DNA of 64,000 nucleotides from Strongylocentrotus purpuratus (GCF_000002235.5 NW_022145606.1:23491095-23555094); one strand, 5' to 3'; counted from the first letter of the stretch, positions 35,730-47,403 are shown. Notes: generated from the letters alone by a model not told the origin. Program-made: numbers and translations.

Positions 35730-36139
35730 ACAAGACCAAATAACCAATGTTTTATCTCCATATGTTTTGTACACAAATCACCAAAATGACCGATTTTCGG
35801 GCTGCCATGCAAAGAGAAAAGGTCACGTGACTTTGTAACTATACGTCCAATTTTCAAAAAGATTGTTTTAAAAGATGCGTAAGACTAAAAAAAAAAGTCA
35901 TGAAGCGAAAACTTTGTATCTGCCGTGGTTCCGGAGTATTCGCTAAATTACTTCAGGGGAGGGGGTCAAATTGTCCCCCTGTTAACATAGGATTAAGTTT
36001 CAATATTGATTTAAAAAAATGATCAGTAAAGTCAAGTGGACATGAAAATAAACTGCTTAAAACCCACGAATTTTTTTAAAATTCTCTATGATCTTATTGA
36101 TTATTGTTTAATTGAAATGAGTGTTCTCGTAAAATGCAA
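35730..36139. other. Intergenic, nothing recognised
   Basis: No supported feature; one GGGGGTCAAATTGTCCCC stretch near 35955. Confidence 0.4.
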
Positions 36140-36740
36140 GTGCTTGACAAGTTAAAGGTCCTTGGTTGAATGAATTCATTTTTGTCAACAAACTTAGTTA
36201 AGAAATGATTGTAGGCCTATATTCAAGCACTGTACTTACACACGCTCTCAAAAATGATAGTTAGAGCAAAATGATAGTGATGATAATGATAATGAATGTA
36301 ATACTAACTTGGGGATTGATGAAGTAACGGCAATAGAACAGTGTTTCTTGATAGGCCTATTCATTTATTATGAAATTAATTTGATTGTCAAGTTTGGGGC
36401 CTTGCAAATATCAGAGGCTTATATATGTTTTTAAGCAATACGTCCTGTCAATATGGCTATTTGTTTGCCTGTAGACACATAGCTGGTAAAATATTTTTGA
36501 GTTTGTGTTAAAAGCGAATGTTTCAAGGTTGAAATCACAGATACTGAATCATTACAATTATCTCACAACATTTGGCGTATTTTATATAGTTCTAAATCAA
36601 CATGTACGAGAATGTGTCAAACAATATGCATGCTCTGGTTTTTTTTGGTGGGGGGACGTATAACATATGCTCGACCATTTCTTATATATTATTGAAATAT
36701 AGGGATGGCTAATTATTATTTACCAACATATATATTATGA
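36140..36740 (-). repeat. Block A fragment, inverted
   Basis: Reverse-complement landmarks AACCTTGAAACA and AAATGGTCGAGCATATG appear in the order expected for the minus strand. This is the only inverted copy noticed. Confidence 0.55.
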
Positions 36741-36962
36741 TTTTTTATACTCTGAACATGCATTGACATTTTGGACATTCGCGTGCGTGCAACATATGCG
36801 AAATCGAAGCGTGCAATTCATGTGGATAACTTCGGTCTGTTTCGCCAACGCTAGCGCGCACCGACCCAGTTTAGCGCGCGCTGACCCAGTTAATCAAGTC
36901 TATCCGTTTACGTGCAGTTGTCCAAAAGAAGACGTAGACGGCATTAACCAGTATTCGCCATG

Positions 36963-37744
36963 CATATAGCTCCGTTTAGTCTCATTTGACACCGCCCCCT
37001 ATCGTCAGAGTCCATTAGCCTATAAACATGTTAGCCTATGGACTTTTAGACACACAACAAAAATCGTCAACAATTCATTTTTTGTTAAACGAAAAGCACA
37101 TCCACCCCGACGTACGTTATCACTAGCTCTTTCATTGGAACTCTCATGTCCCATTGACTTTTGAAAGTTCACCCACCGTAATTTGATCAAAATAGGTTGC
37201 AAGCTCGCCATTGCCTATATAACAAATGTACAACAAGTCGAACTTCGGACTCAATTTACCACGCGATTGTAAGGTTATAAGTCAAGCACACGAAGGATAA
37301 GAAGCATGAATTATCATAGATCAGTTCTGATTTGTCCATTATGTCCATTTCATCCAACCCCCCCCCCCCCCACCGTAATTTTTCCATTTAGTATAGGCAA
37401 GCATTTTGCCGAGGTAAGCAAAAACATGAATATTCATGAACACCATGGACTATTCGATTATTAACAGAGAGGTGCAATTGTGCATCACATCAAACTCCCC
37501 TACTTTCAGTCAAGTATTTCATTGTATTATGTAGTTTGATAGGTTAATTTTAGTAACTGTTTAATTATCAGATATCAATGAGAGTTTAAAGATATGGAAA
37601 AGATTCTTGTTTTCTATATTTAGCAAAGCAATCTCACATACAAAATCACTATCAAGTGTCGTCTGATCCGCCAATTGCCGTCTGCTTTATACGGGAACTA
37701 GCCTACGTTTGTGCTGGTGAAAATGAGACAACCGGAGCAATATG
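36963..37744 (-). mobile_element. TIR element B, copy 3 (782 bp, inverted)
   Basis: Begins CATATAGCTCCGTTTAGTCT and ends GAGACAACCGGAGCAATATG. The interior is the reverse complement of about 29560-30300 and includes AAAAGCACATCCACCCCGAC. Confidence 0.7.
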
Positions 37745-39255
37745 TAAGAAATTATCAAAACAACAGATAGCATAAGGAATTACCTGGCTCTTCCAAAAAA
37801 AATAATTGTCGTATTATTATTCCAAATGGTCTAACAAATATATGTAGTGAAAAGGAATGCTTAAATATGAATAATATATGATTTATGGGTAAAAATAATG
37901 TGAATTTTATGACCTTATTTGCATAATTCACCATAAATATGCAAATGAGTGAATTTTTCTAAAAATTGAAATTACCATAGTATTCTATACACTTCACTTG
38001 ACATGCATGCAAATTTTCGCGGCGATCGGCTATGAAACTGCCTAGATCTTAGGGGGGGGGCAAATTGACCCCCCATATGGAAACGTTTGCTTGGATTTGT
38101 CTCATAAAAGAAGTTGACCACAAACTGACTCCCACACGGTGTTGAGTGCTCAGAGGTCACGGGCCACTGGCTTCATTGGGCAGGTAGTTCCATTATGTGA
38201 ATGGGGAAATTAACTATTACAAAATGAGGGGACACATTACGTTGTACAATAGGGACACACATTGTATTTATTGTGCAGAACATACTCTTTTATTGACTTA
38301 CTTATTGAATGAAACTATAAAACCAAAATTAAGTACAAAGAATATTAACAGGTGAATGAAATGCATAAGCACCACAAAAACCTGGGAAGGAAGCATTCAT
38401 AAATTTGAATACATATAGTTGATATAACGACTCCGCATGAAACTGTAAAACCAAAATGTAATTTGCGTTCTGGCAATAGGCCAGTTTCGGCGGTTACGTA
38501 ATGCGCGGTTACTGTAACCCAAGCCCGACAAGCTTTGTCAAATCGCCATTTTGAATCTGTGCATTGTGTATAAGACTGTCGGTTCTTGCCGTTAAATTGC
38601 ATTCATATCTTTCTATCAAAACTGCGTGTATACATATGAATTTCTGTTTTGGCCGGAAATGTCTTCCAACTTGCCATTCATCAAGCTGAGTTTCAGGCAG
38701 CTGCAATATTTTCTAAGAAAAAGAGGAGTTTCGACTACGGTATACACCCGAGAAAAGACTCGTTAAATTAGCGTCCGCAGTAGCGGACTAGCCTGCCCGC
38801 AGCCCCTGACCTACGGGGTCCGTGTCACTCGGTAGACGTGACTGTATGGGGAAATTACAACGGGCAGGATTTTCGTTGAGTGAACTAGTTACATGCCTCC
38901 CTTAAGTTTGACGATATTCCTGACTTTGGGACCCATGACGTATTCAATTATCTAGTGGAGAATATGGCGGACCATGCATTTATGATCGTCGAAAACTGAA
39001 GGCTTTTAAGAGTTTTGAAGACTTTCGATTGATATTTCCCGATGGCCATAAATTATGTGGCCTGGAGAAGCTCGAGTACAATCCTCCCTCTAGTTAGCTC
39101 TCGTCAGCTTATGATAGCGACTTGTGACTAGATTATACAGGTCAAACCGACGCAAAAAGACAGAACATCCCAACTTGAACAAAAAGAAAAAATATATAAA
39201 TAATAAACAAATAAAAAGTAGAAGTCTACAGATCTAATAGAAAATGTAATAACAG
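37745..39255. other. Intergenic, promoter-like patch near 38950
   Basis: No gene recognised. CCCATGACGTATTC followed by AGAATATGGCGGACC (38928-38975) resembles a TATA-less promoter patch (CRE half-site plus YY1-like word) without a convincing exon. CAATAGGCCAGTTTCG at 38476 recurs at 1984. Confidence 0.35.
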
Positions 39256-39259
39256 TTTT

Positions 39260-39620
39260 ATTTTTAAATGTTTTTTAAAAATAATAATAATTGCTTCTTG
39301 AAGTTGAATAACGAAGGTCCGGCATAATTGTAGACTAATACTAGACTATTAACTTTTATTTTATGAAAATCAAACTTAATTCCTAATCTTATTCTAAACA
39401 ATAAAATTATTCATCATCCTGATTCTTCTTCCTTGCCATCATAAGTTTTTTTTTAATTACTTTTATTATTCCCTTTTTCCATTGCTCTATCATTCTTTTT
39501 CCTTGTTCATTGTTTTTCTTCATTTTTTCCGTTCAAAATTATTTGTTTATCATTGTTCATCATTCTTATTCTAGCTCTTTGTCATCGGACGTTATTATTT
39601 TATAAATATTATTTTATTAA
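39260..39620 (-). repeat. Dispersed repeat H, copy 2 (inverted)
   Basis: Reverse complement of 3470-3810: TAACGAAGGTCCGGCATAAT, then CATCATCCTGATTCTTCTTC. Confidence 0.6.
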
Positions 39621-40396
39621 CATGAGTTAACCATGAGTTTGCAGCATATTCATATTTCAATATACATTTGTATATAAAATTGTCGAGTATAGATTCACCG
39701 CCCCACTCAAAAAAACTAGAGCATGTACATTGTACGACACATTTTCGTACATATTGATTTAAAAATTCAGAGTTAGTATTGCTATTATAATCATTATTAT
39801 CACTATCATTATGAGAGCGTATATAAGTTAAGGGCTTCAAACAACCATTATTGTTGAAAAGATGGATTCACTCAACCAAGGACCCCAAATTTGTCAAACA
39901 GTGGTCTTATACGAGAATACTCATTTCCATTATACAATAATCAATAGGATAATATATAGAGGCTCCAGGAAACCTATTCGATTTTGAGCAGTTTTGAGAA
40001 GTTTTTTATTTATTTGTGTTGTATTAATTTAATCTCAATGTACCAAGATGGAAAAAAAAAATTCTTCATGCCGACTTTACTGTTCATTTTCAAATTCAAT
40101 ATCTTAAAGGAGATACATATGTATTACCTCGTTAAAAGAAAATGAATAATCATAGTAAATATCACGAGATTATAGTCACTGTGACAGGGATATTTACAAA
40201 CAATAAACATTAAAAGTCAGTTTATGTTTACAGGATAAATACGTAATATCAACACAAATTGTGATTTTTCTTTATCATGATGATAACATAATGGTACAAA
40301 TCATATTTTCTGTTAACATCTCACGTTCTTTTACCTTTTCCTTTTTTCTCTTCGCTCTCTCCTTTTTTTTTCTGGGGGGGGGGGGTGGGGGTACGT
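39621..40396 (+). repeat. Block A, 5' and middle part
   Basis: Same landmarks as 6300-7930, shortened, up to the poly-G run at 40375-40390. Confidence 0.55.
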
Positions 40397-41500
40397 ATCC
40401 ATTTCTACGCCACTGACCATATCGACACATGACCCACACCTACAATCGATTCCCATAAATGTCCATGATTTTGGTAGAGCTTTTGTTTTGTAATTTATCA
40501 TAACTTTAGATAAGAATATATATTTCCGTGGCATTTAGAACAGGAAATATTTATGTACAGAGAATACAAATTTATGATAGATGTTACGTTTCAACTATAG
40601 TCTATAGTTGGGAATATCTAAGACCTAAACATCCCCGATTACAATAGAAATACAAGTTTTGTTCGGTTCTTCTTTTTTATGAACAGTACAGGCGCACGGT
40701 CAAATATGGGAGACTATCTCTTATTAAGCAGACTGTCTCTAATGTCGGAGACTTTTGTCATGACTTTTGGTAGCATATTTGAAACTTGCGCTGACATTTC
40801 CTGTACCTTTTGGAAGCAAGTCTCCAATATGGGAGACAGTCTCTCAAGTAGCCAGGAGAGTCTCCCGATCGACCCTGCGCCTAGTCCCTACTGATGAATG
40901 CAGTTTACTTGTCTTACTTTAAGATCTAGTTGGGAAGTAATTATCTAGAGAACTTTATTTACACACGACTTGTAACTTTAAACAAGAACAATGTAACATC
41001 ATGTCATCTCTATAATTTAACATCGCATTCTCGTGAAATATGAGCCACTTTTCATTCACTTTGACCTTCTTCGTAGCAGTTCATCTGAGCATGGGGCTAG
41101 GGGAGATCGAAATATTCAGTCTCTGTCGACGGTTGTAATTCTGCAGAGACTACGTCTGGTTCTACTGACTTCCTTCTTTAAGGCTTTTGTTTTGTTAAAG
41201 AATTCCCAATACGATATACCATTATTTATTTGGTTATTTCTGTATAAGTTAGGGGATGTGCCATTTCCACCTTTTCAGATTGTACAAGTAAGAGCCAACG
41301 ACCAACGGTTTATTTCACGAGAATGCTTTACAATTTATAAATGTAGACTGGTCTACGCAAATTATCAAACTTACGATAAAAATGAGTCCTGGATTCCGAA
41401 GTACAAAACGAACCAAGTACAATCCAATCTTGTCTGCGAAGAAAAATGAAATGGTCGACAAAATCCACCACCCATAACCACAGAACTAGAAAATACCAGT
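40397..41500 (+). repeat. 1104-bp exact tandem repeat, unit 1 (block A 3' part)
   Basis: Starts ATCCATTTCTACGCCACTGA and ends AAAATACCAGT. The following 1104 bp repeat it with no difference that I can see, including 71- and 138-codon frames that are identical but have no recognisable product. Confidence 0.9.
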
Positions 41501-42604
41501 ATCCATTTCTACGCCACTGACCATATCGACACATGACCCACACCTACAATCGATTCCCATAAATGTCCATGATTTTGGTAGAGCTTTTGTTTTGTAATTT
41601 ATCATAACTTTAGATAAGAATATATATTTCCGTGGCATTTAGAACAGGAAATATTTATGTACAGAGAATACAAATTTATGATAGATGTTACGTTTCAACT
41701 ATAGTCTATAGTTGGGAATATCTAAGACCTAAACATCCCCGATTACAATAGAAATACAAGTTTTGTTCGGTTCTTCTTTTTTATGAACAGTACAGGCGCA
41801 CGGTCAAATATGGGAGACTATCTCTTATTAAGCAGACTGTCTCTAATGTCGGAGACTTTTGTCATGACTTTTGGTAGCATATTTGAAACTTGCGCTGACA
41901 TTTCCTGTACCTTTTGGAAGCAAGTCTCCAATATGGGAGACAGTCTCTCAAGTAGCCAGGAGAGTCTCCCGATCGACCCTGCGCCTAGTCCCTACTGATG
42001 AATGCAGTTTACTTGTCTTACTTTAAGATCTAGTTGGGAAGTAATTATCTAGAGAACTTTATTTACACACGACTTGTAACTTTAAACAAGAACAATGTAA
42101 CATCATGTCATCTCTATAATTTAACATCGCATTCTCGTGAAATATGAGCCACTTTTCATTCACTTTGACCTTCTTCGTAGCAGTTCATCTGAGCATGGGG
42201 CTAGGGGAGATCGAAATATTCAGTCTCTGTCGACGGTTGTAATTCTGCAGAGACTACGTCTGGTTCTACTGACTTCCTTCTTTAAGGCTTTTGTTTTGTT
42301 AAAGAATTCCCAATACGATATACCATTATTTATTTGGTTATTTCTGTATAAGTTAGGGGATGTGCCATTTCCACCTTTTCAGATTGTACAAGTAAGAGCC
42401 AACGACCAACGGTTTATTTCACGAGAATGCTTTACAATTTATAAATGTAGACTGGTCTACGCAAATTATCAAACTTACGATAAAAATGAGTCCTGGATTC
42501 CGAAGTACAAAACGAACCAAGTACAATCCAATCTTGTCTGCGAAGAAAAATGAAATGGTCGACAAAATCCACCACCCATAACCACAGAACTAGAAAATAC
42601 CAGT
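41501..42604 (+). repeat. 1104-bp exact tandem repeat, unit 2
   Basis: Identical to unit 1. After it, normal block A sequence resumes (TCTGTGCACGTGACGTGG, as at 9265). The GT before unit 1 and at the end of both units is the only junction homology. Confidence 0.9.
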
Positions 42605-42639
42605 TCTGTGCACGTGACGTGGCAAAGTGTATATGCACG

Positions 42640-43720
42640 TGTGCAGTTGATGCAACTCATATGCTGCATTTTTCACGCATGCGTGATTAAAAGAAATTTG
42701 AAGAAAGGGTACCAAAAGTCACTTGGCGAACGGTATCTGAATTTCAAAGAGAAAATCACATTTCCAGAAAGTTTATGTTCTGCCCCTTTATATGACACCT
42801 CCAGGCGCGGATCCACGTGGCGATTTTTCCAGCCTGCCCCCCCCCCCCCCTATCCCCAAAAACTGTTTAAAAAAATGGGATAATAACGTAACTTTAACCT
42901 TTTTTCAAAACAAAAAACAAAAGCGGCCCCCCCCCCGAAAAAAAAGGGGAAAAAATGATAATAAATACTTTTTTTTTTAATTCGCCCACACCAAAAAACT
43001 ATTAGTGGTTCTCTTTTCCATCACCCCCCCCCCCCCCCCCCGCGCATTCACCGGCTGGATGAATCGCTGCTAAATATTTTCTCACGAATTGGGCGCCCCC
43101 CCCCAAAAAAAAAAAAAAAAAAAAAAAAATAATAATAATAATATATATATATATATGTGCTCTTACCCCTACCCCGCTTATTCACCGGCCGAATGAGTCG
43201 GCGCTTAAAAAAAAAAATGATTTGGGCCCCCCCCCCCCCCCTCCCCCTCCTGTCGCCGGCTGGATCCGCCCCTGGACACCTCCATCATGAAAAATAAGCC
43301 AGGAATTTATAAAATTATGTCTGGTTAAAGTAATGCTTGCATTTCCATAATTTTATTAAACGAATTCGTTTCCACTGGCTGCCTGCAAACACAAACTCCG
43401 TTTCGTTGGCGATCAGCCATGCATGAAGTCTTTCGTTTTCTTTGTTGTTAGAGCAGACAGCCATTGGAACGGATTCGTTTTCCTGATTGAGGTGTCATAT
43501 GAAAGGGCAGAAAATGATCTTTCTGGAAATGTGACTTTCTCTTTGAAATCCAGATACCGTTCGCCAAATGGATTTCTGGTACCCTATGCATCATATGAGC
43601 TAAATCAAATGAAAGAGGAGGATCTAAATGTTACAAATAAGTGTCATTTATTAATCATAATTGTCATTAAGTTATGATAAAACATCGATAATTCTCGGTT
43701 TCGTTTTTTCTAGGGCAAAC
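42640..43720. mobile_element. Long-TIR foldback element E, copy 1
   Basis: The left arm (about 42660-42800) and right arm (about 43487-43640) are inverted repeats, including GTATCTGAATTTCAAAGAGA against its complement. The right end reads ATCGATAATTCTCGGTTTCG. Relatives lie at about 54300-54590 and 55447-55870. A hAT-like element is inserted in the left arm. Confidence 0.6.
42802..43274. mobile_element. Non-autonomous hAT element with 8-bp target duplication
   Basis: The ends CAGGCGCGGATCCA and TGGATCCGCCCCTG are hAT-type TIRs. The 8-bp direct repeat GACACCTC flanks it (42794-42801 and 43275-43282). The related element at 55447-55870 has the empty site (TATGACACCCCAATCAGG near 55695). The interior is poly-C, poly-A and TA runs only. 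Confidence 0.8.
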
Positions 43721-43721
43721 T

Positions 43722-43870
43722 CTATTCTTGTTTAAAGATTACTTGTCGAACAGACAATATATTTCATTCGATATACTGCCTCCATTCTTATACCGATTAG
43801 GAGTGGTGTTCTTCAAGGCTACATTATAGGCACATTTCTTTTTATTTGAATACCTTGAATTTGGAGTTAC
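43722..43870 (+). pseudogene. LINE RT core fragment
   Basis: TTTAAAGATTACTTGTCGAA followed by CAATATATTTC repeats 1354-1390. The GVPQG region is degenerate (GGTGTTCTTCAAGGCTACAT). Confidence 0.6.
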
Positions 43871-44445
43871 CAAAAATGTCCACAGGGTTTAAGTGCAATC
43901 AGTTATCTCTTAATCTAAACAAAACTAATTTAAAACAATAACAGTTTGCTATATTATTACTTTTTAGATTCCAATCCTAATGTTCAGATACTTCAATAAC
44001 TTACTTCCTATGGCATTCTATAACCTGTTTGTCACAAATAACACAATTAATTCTTATCCGACACAAAACTCTCAGAACTTTCATTTGATGAACCCAAATA
44101 TGCTAATTGTGCATAAATCTAGCTGACACCATGGACCTGACTTATGGAATATTCTCCAACAACTGTTAAATCATGTAATACGATATATTCTTTCAAGGCT
44201 GCCATAAAGCATACATTATTGTCATAAAAGTCATAATTCAATAAGCCCTCCAAACGCAAACATTCTACACAAACACACACTTGCATATGTACATTACACA
44301 CATAAGAACATAACATAATAACAACTTTATTTAACACAATCATTTCGTGCTTTTTAGAAATATGTAATTCTTTCATTATGCGGCTGTCACAATTAATTCA
44401 TATCTGATTACATGCAAGAACTGTATATCTTTCTGGTAGTACTTT
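43871..44445. other. Intergenic, nothing recognised
   Basis: AT-rich; probably further LINE decay, but no motif is readable. Confidence 0.35.
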
Positions 44446-44449
44446 ATGT

Positions 44450-44715
44450 CGTTTGATGTTATCTTTCTACTAGATAAAATTCTAGACAGAATGTTATCTT
44501 TCTTCTTTTTTCCTTTTTTTGTATGTTTGATCGAATCCAGAGAGAACCACAACTTTTACTTATAATTGGACATTTATAAAAAAAAAAAAAATAATAATAA
44601 AGAGTAACACAATACATAACGTAAGACAGACAAATATCAGAACATTAAACAGAGCATACTGCAGGCAGCCACAAAATAAAGTATATTTCAAACCTCCGTT
44701 GAATGAAATGGGTGG
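44450..44715. repeat. Downstream segment shared by TRIM-4 and TRIM-3
   Basis: Aligns with 31250-31510 (GACAAATATCAGAACATTAA, GCAGGCAGCCACA). It lies 57 bp from the TRIM-4 stop. Confidence 0.55.
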
Positions 44716-44771
44716 CAAGTTTGTAACGGTCATACGGTATTCAAGATCTCGAGAGCCAGCAATGTTGAAAG

Positions 44772-45565
44772 TTACTCACTCTCGTTTTCGCCTTCGTCAT
44801 GATCATCCTCGCCCACGCTAGCGTCCTGGTCGAGAAAACCTTCCTCATCATCACCATCGCCCACGCTAGCGTCCTGGTCGAGAAAACCTTCCTCATCATC
44901 ATCATCGCCCACGCTAGCGTCCTGGTCGAGAAAAGCTTCCTCATCTTCACCATCGTCCACGCTAGCGTCCTGGTCGAGAGAACCTTCCTCATCATCACCA
45001 TCGCCCACGCTAGCGTCCTGGTCGAGAGAACCTAGGTCAAGATTATTCCCATCAGATGGGCAAAACCGTGTGTCTTCAACTTTTTGTAGCGCATCCGCTG
45101 TGGACAGATCGTTGAGGTCTCTATCCAATTCCTCTTTCAGAACTAGGAATTCCATGTAACGTGTTTTCAGTGCATCAGAGTCTCGAAACTTACATGTACT
45201 AGTACTTGCAACGCCCTCTTGTACCATAAGACCACTCTTTAAATTAATGTTCTTTGAAATAATCAGCTGCAATGAATGTTTCTGGCGTCCAATTAAATCT
45301 GTCATTACCTTGCCTGATTGTTTGCGGATGTCGTCCACCTCTTTTGATAGTCTTTTCTGGTGTCCCCTAAGAATCTCTGACTTTTCACGAAAGGAATTCT
45401 TTATTTTGCTATCTAGATTCTCCAGATGAGATTGCATATCACGCATATGTTGCTCACCACTGGTAATAGATACTTTGATCCGTGCTTTCTTCTTATCACT
45501 TCTTTTAATAAGAGAGCTTCTTTTCTTGTTCAACTCTGCTACAATTACTTCCTTTACCTTAACCC
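44772..45565 (-). pseudogene. TRIM-4, 3' half: coiled coil, shared module, repeat tail
   Basis: The open frame runs from the insertion border to the stop and includes KKRSSLIKRS, the coiled coil, ASTSTCKF and DLGSL, in the same frame as the 5' half at 46897-47285. From the first Met (45533) it would give 253 aa, but that Met is internal. The tail has five 16-residue units (consensus GFLDQDASVGDGDDEE) and ends GENESE. It is extremely acidic. The 1331-bp insertion separates it from RING and B-box, so no full TRIM can be made unless the insert is removed from RNA. The half has stayed open, so the break may be recent. Confidence 0.85.
44793..45032 (-). repeat. 48-bp coding minisatellite, five units
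   Basis: Five in-phase 48-bp units each carry CTAGCGTCCTGGTCGAGA (plus strand). They encode the 16-residue acidic repeats of the TRIM-4 tail. Confidence 0.9.
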
Positions 45566-46896
45566 CGCACCCACAACAAAAAGTGAGTCATTTGACACAT
45601 TTAAGCATAATTTTCGTGAGTCAGGTGTAAATTGACTCATTAATAACAACCAATGAGTCTCTATTGTCTCATTTATATTTCACCAGTGTGTCAATCATGA
45701 GCTGACGCATTTGCAAAATGCTTCGACTGACTCACATGGTCGTAAAAAATGAGTCAAGATCGACATAAGAGCATTTTAGAAGAAAAAAGTGAGTCAACTT
45801 GAAAGTGAGGCTGTATGCATGCGCGCGCATGCTTTCGTGACGTCATCCAAAATGCGCATTCTCGAGCCATATTTGAATTCCCGATCGACGACGCGACGTC
45901 GCCATCTTATATCTTGGATTCAGAAGAGTTTTGACTGCAGCTAGTGAAAAATTGGTACGCATAATTATTCATATGGTTTTAAACGATGATTTTTATGACT
46001 GGATTCGTGGGCTGAATCTTATGATTATTATACAAATGATGCATGCGTTCATTTTACGATATCCGCACTCGAGTTGATGAGGCTGTGTGTAACTTAACTA
46101 TCACTATGAACATGACTGACAATGAGAGCGGACAAAATATACAGTTCCTCAGGTAGACAAAGGAACATCCCTTACTGCTGTAAAAATGTGTAGAACAGGT
46201 GTCACATGCATATTCACCTTTTTACATAATAGCTGTGAAGGGATGTTCCTTTGTCTACCTGAGGAACTGTATATTTTGTCCGCTCTCATTGTCAGTCATG
46301 TTCATAGTGTATAGATTCTACTGTATCGCACGAAGCCGTGTCGAATGAAAACATGCATGATCTTGCATCATTGTTTTATACAACGAAACTCCTAGATCCT
46401 TGTTATTTGATGTAAAACGAATTAATTCAAGATTGTTTCGTGATAGTATGGGTGACAAATAAATCTCAAGTTAAGGCTTAATTTAGTGCGTACAAAGTAG
46501 ATTTTTCAGATTCGGGTAGCGGGACCACCGATTACATCGCTAAAATGTGATATTTTAGGATATATCTTCCATTGCAAATGTGGACAGTGACTCTGGCATG
46601 GTATGGTATGTGTGTGATAGGCCTAGGGAGTAGGGGGGTCTATGTCATCATACACCCACAACAAAAAGTGAGTCACCCTTACTCAAATTGATGAGTCACT
46701 GGTTTGTCCGTACAGCGAAACACTTGAAGGATCATGTGAGTCACTATTACTCGATACAAATGAGTCTCTTAGATAAATAAGACTCATTTGTATCGAGTCA
46801 TAGTGACTCACATGATCCTTCAAGTGTTTCGCTGTACGGACAAACCAGTGACTCATCAATTTGAGTAAGGGTGACTCACTTTTTGTTGTGGGTGCG
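45566..46896. mobile_element. 1331-bp TIR element disrupting TRIM-4
   Basis: The 25-bp ends are perfect inverted repeats (CGCACCCACAACAAAAAGTG and on to GAGTCA). TGAGTCA/TGACTCA words are scattered inside. TGACGTCA is at 45838-45845 and the palindrome GCATGCGCGCGCATGC lies just before it. A 72-bp perfect inverted repeat (46102-46173 and 46238-46309) and a terminal 242-bp palindrome (46653-46894) are embedded. Neither a clear target duplication nor a transposase was seen. Confidence 0.85.
46653..46894. repeat. 242-bp near-perfect palindrome at the element's right end
   Basis: Arms of 115 bp (46653-46767 and 46780-46894) differ at one position, with a 12-nt loop. The outer 22 bp are the same as the left terminus of the whole insertion. 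It could be a hairpin MITE nested at the end of the larger element. Confidence 0.85.
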
Positions 46897-47285
46897 TGAC
46901 CCTGATGTTTATCAAGCAAACAAGTCAGACAGATGAATTCCTTGCAAACCTCACACAGAATGTCTTTGTAGACTTGACTGTGCAGGGAACAGTACTCTGA
47001 TGATTTACCATTGACCTTGAGATTCACATGTAATTCCTCCTCGATGCCTTTTACTGAAAAATTGGGTGGAAGTCCCGAGATTCTATTTTCCCCCAACTGG
47101 GTGTGTTCCTTACAAAGCGGACACTCCATGAAATCTTGATCCCGGTTCTTTTTATCATATAAGTCGAGACAAACCTTGCAAAATGTTTGTCCACATAATA
47201 GGAGGGTGGGGGTTTTGAAGGGGTCGAGACATAGTGAACACACCAGACTTTCAGGCAGCTGTACGAGTTCTACCTTTTCAGCCAT
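46897..47285 (-). pseudogene. TRIM-4, 5' half: RING (His lost) and B-box
   Basis: Starts MAEKVELVQLPESLVCSLC. The RING keeps its cysteines (16, 19, 31, 36, 39, 55, 58), but the histidine ligand is Gln-33: CGQTFC instead of CGHTFC, codon CAA. B-box 2 is complete and ends at HQGH exactly where the insertion begins. Read-through into the insertion gives a 200-residue frame (46683-47285) ending in about 70 transposon-derived residues without coiled coil. The RING change should weaken zinc and E2 binding, so the copy looks non-catalytic even before the insertion. A truncated decoy product is possible but unproven. Confidence 0.85.
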
Positions 47286-47399
47286 AATGCCGTCAGTCGA
47301 TCAGAGGCATAAACTTAGCGGCGAAATGTGAGCAAGAACGTTCAGCCACACATATAACAAGCTGTGAAAGTCGAGGGCAGAAATGGAAATGCCACTTTG

Positions 47400-47403
47400 T
47401 CTG
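47400..47403 (-). other. Predicted 3' splice site of 5'UTR intron, TRIM-4
   Basis: Minus-strand CTTATTTCAG|ACA, 115 bp before the ATG, retained although the gene is broken. Confidence 0.6.

Noticed and set aside
41033..41449. 138-codon frame, repeated identically at 42137-42553
   Set aside because: Lies in block A; the other copies (8797, 10797) are not open over the same length. The repetition only reflects the exact DNA duplication.
43423..43677. 84-codon plus frame
   Set aside because: Lies in the right arm of foldback element E.
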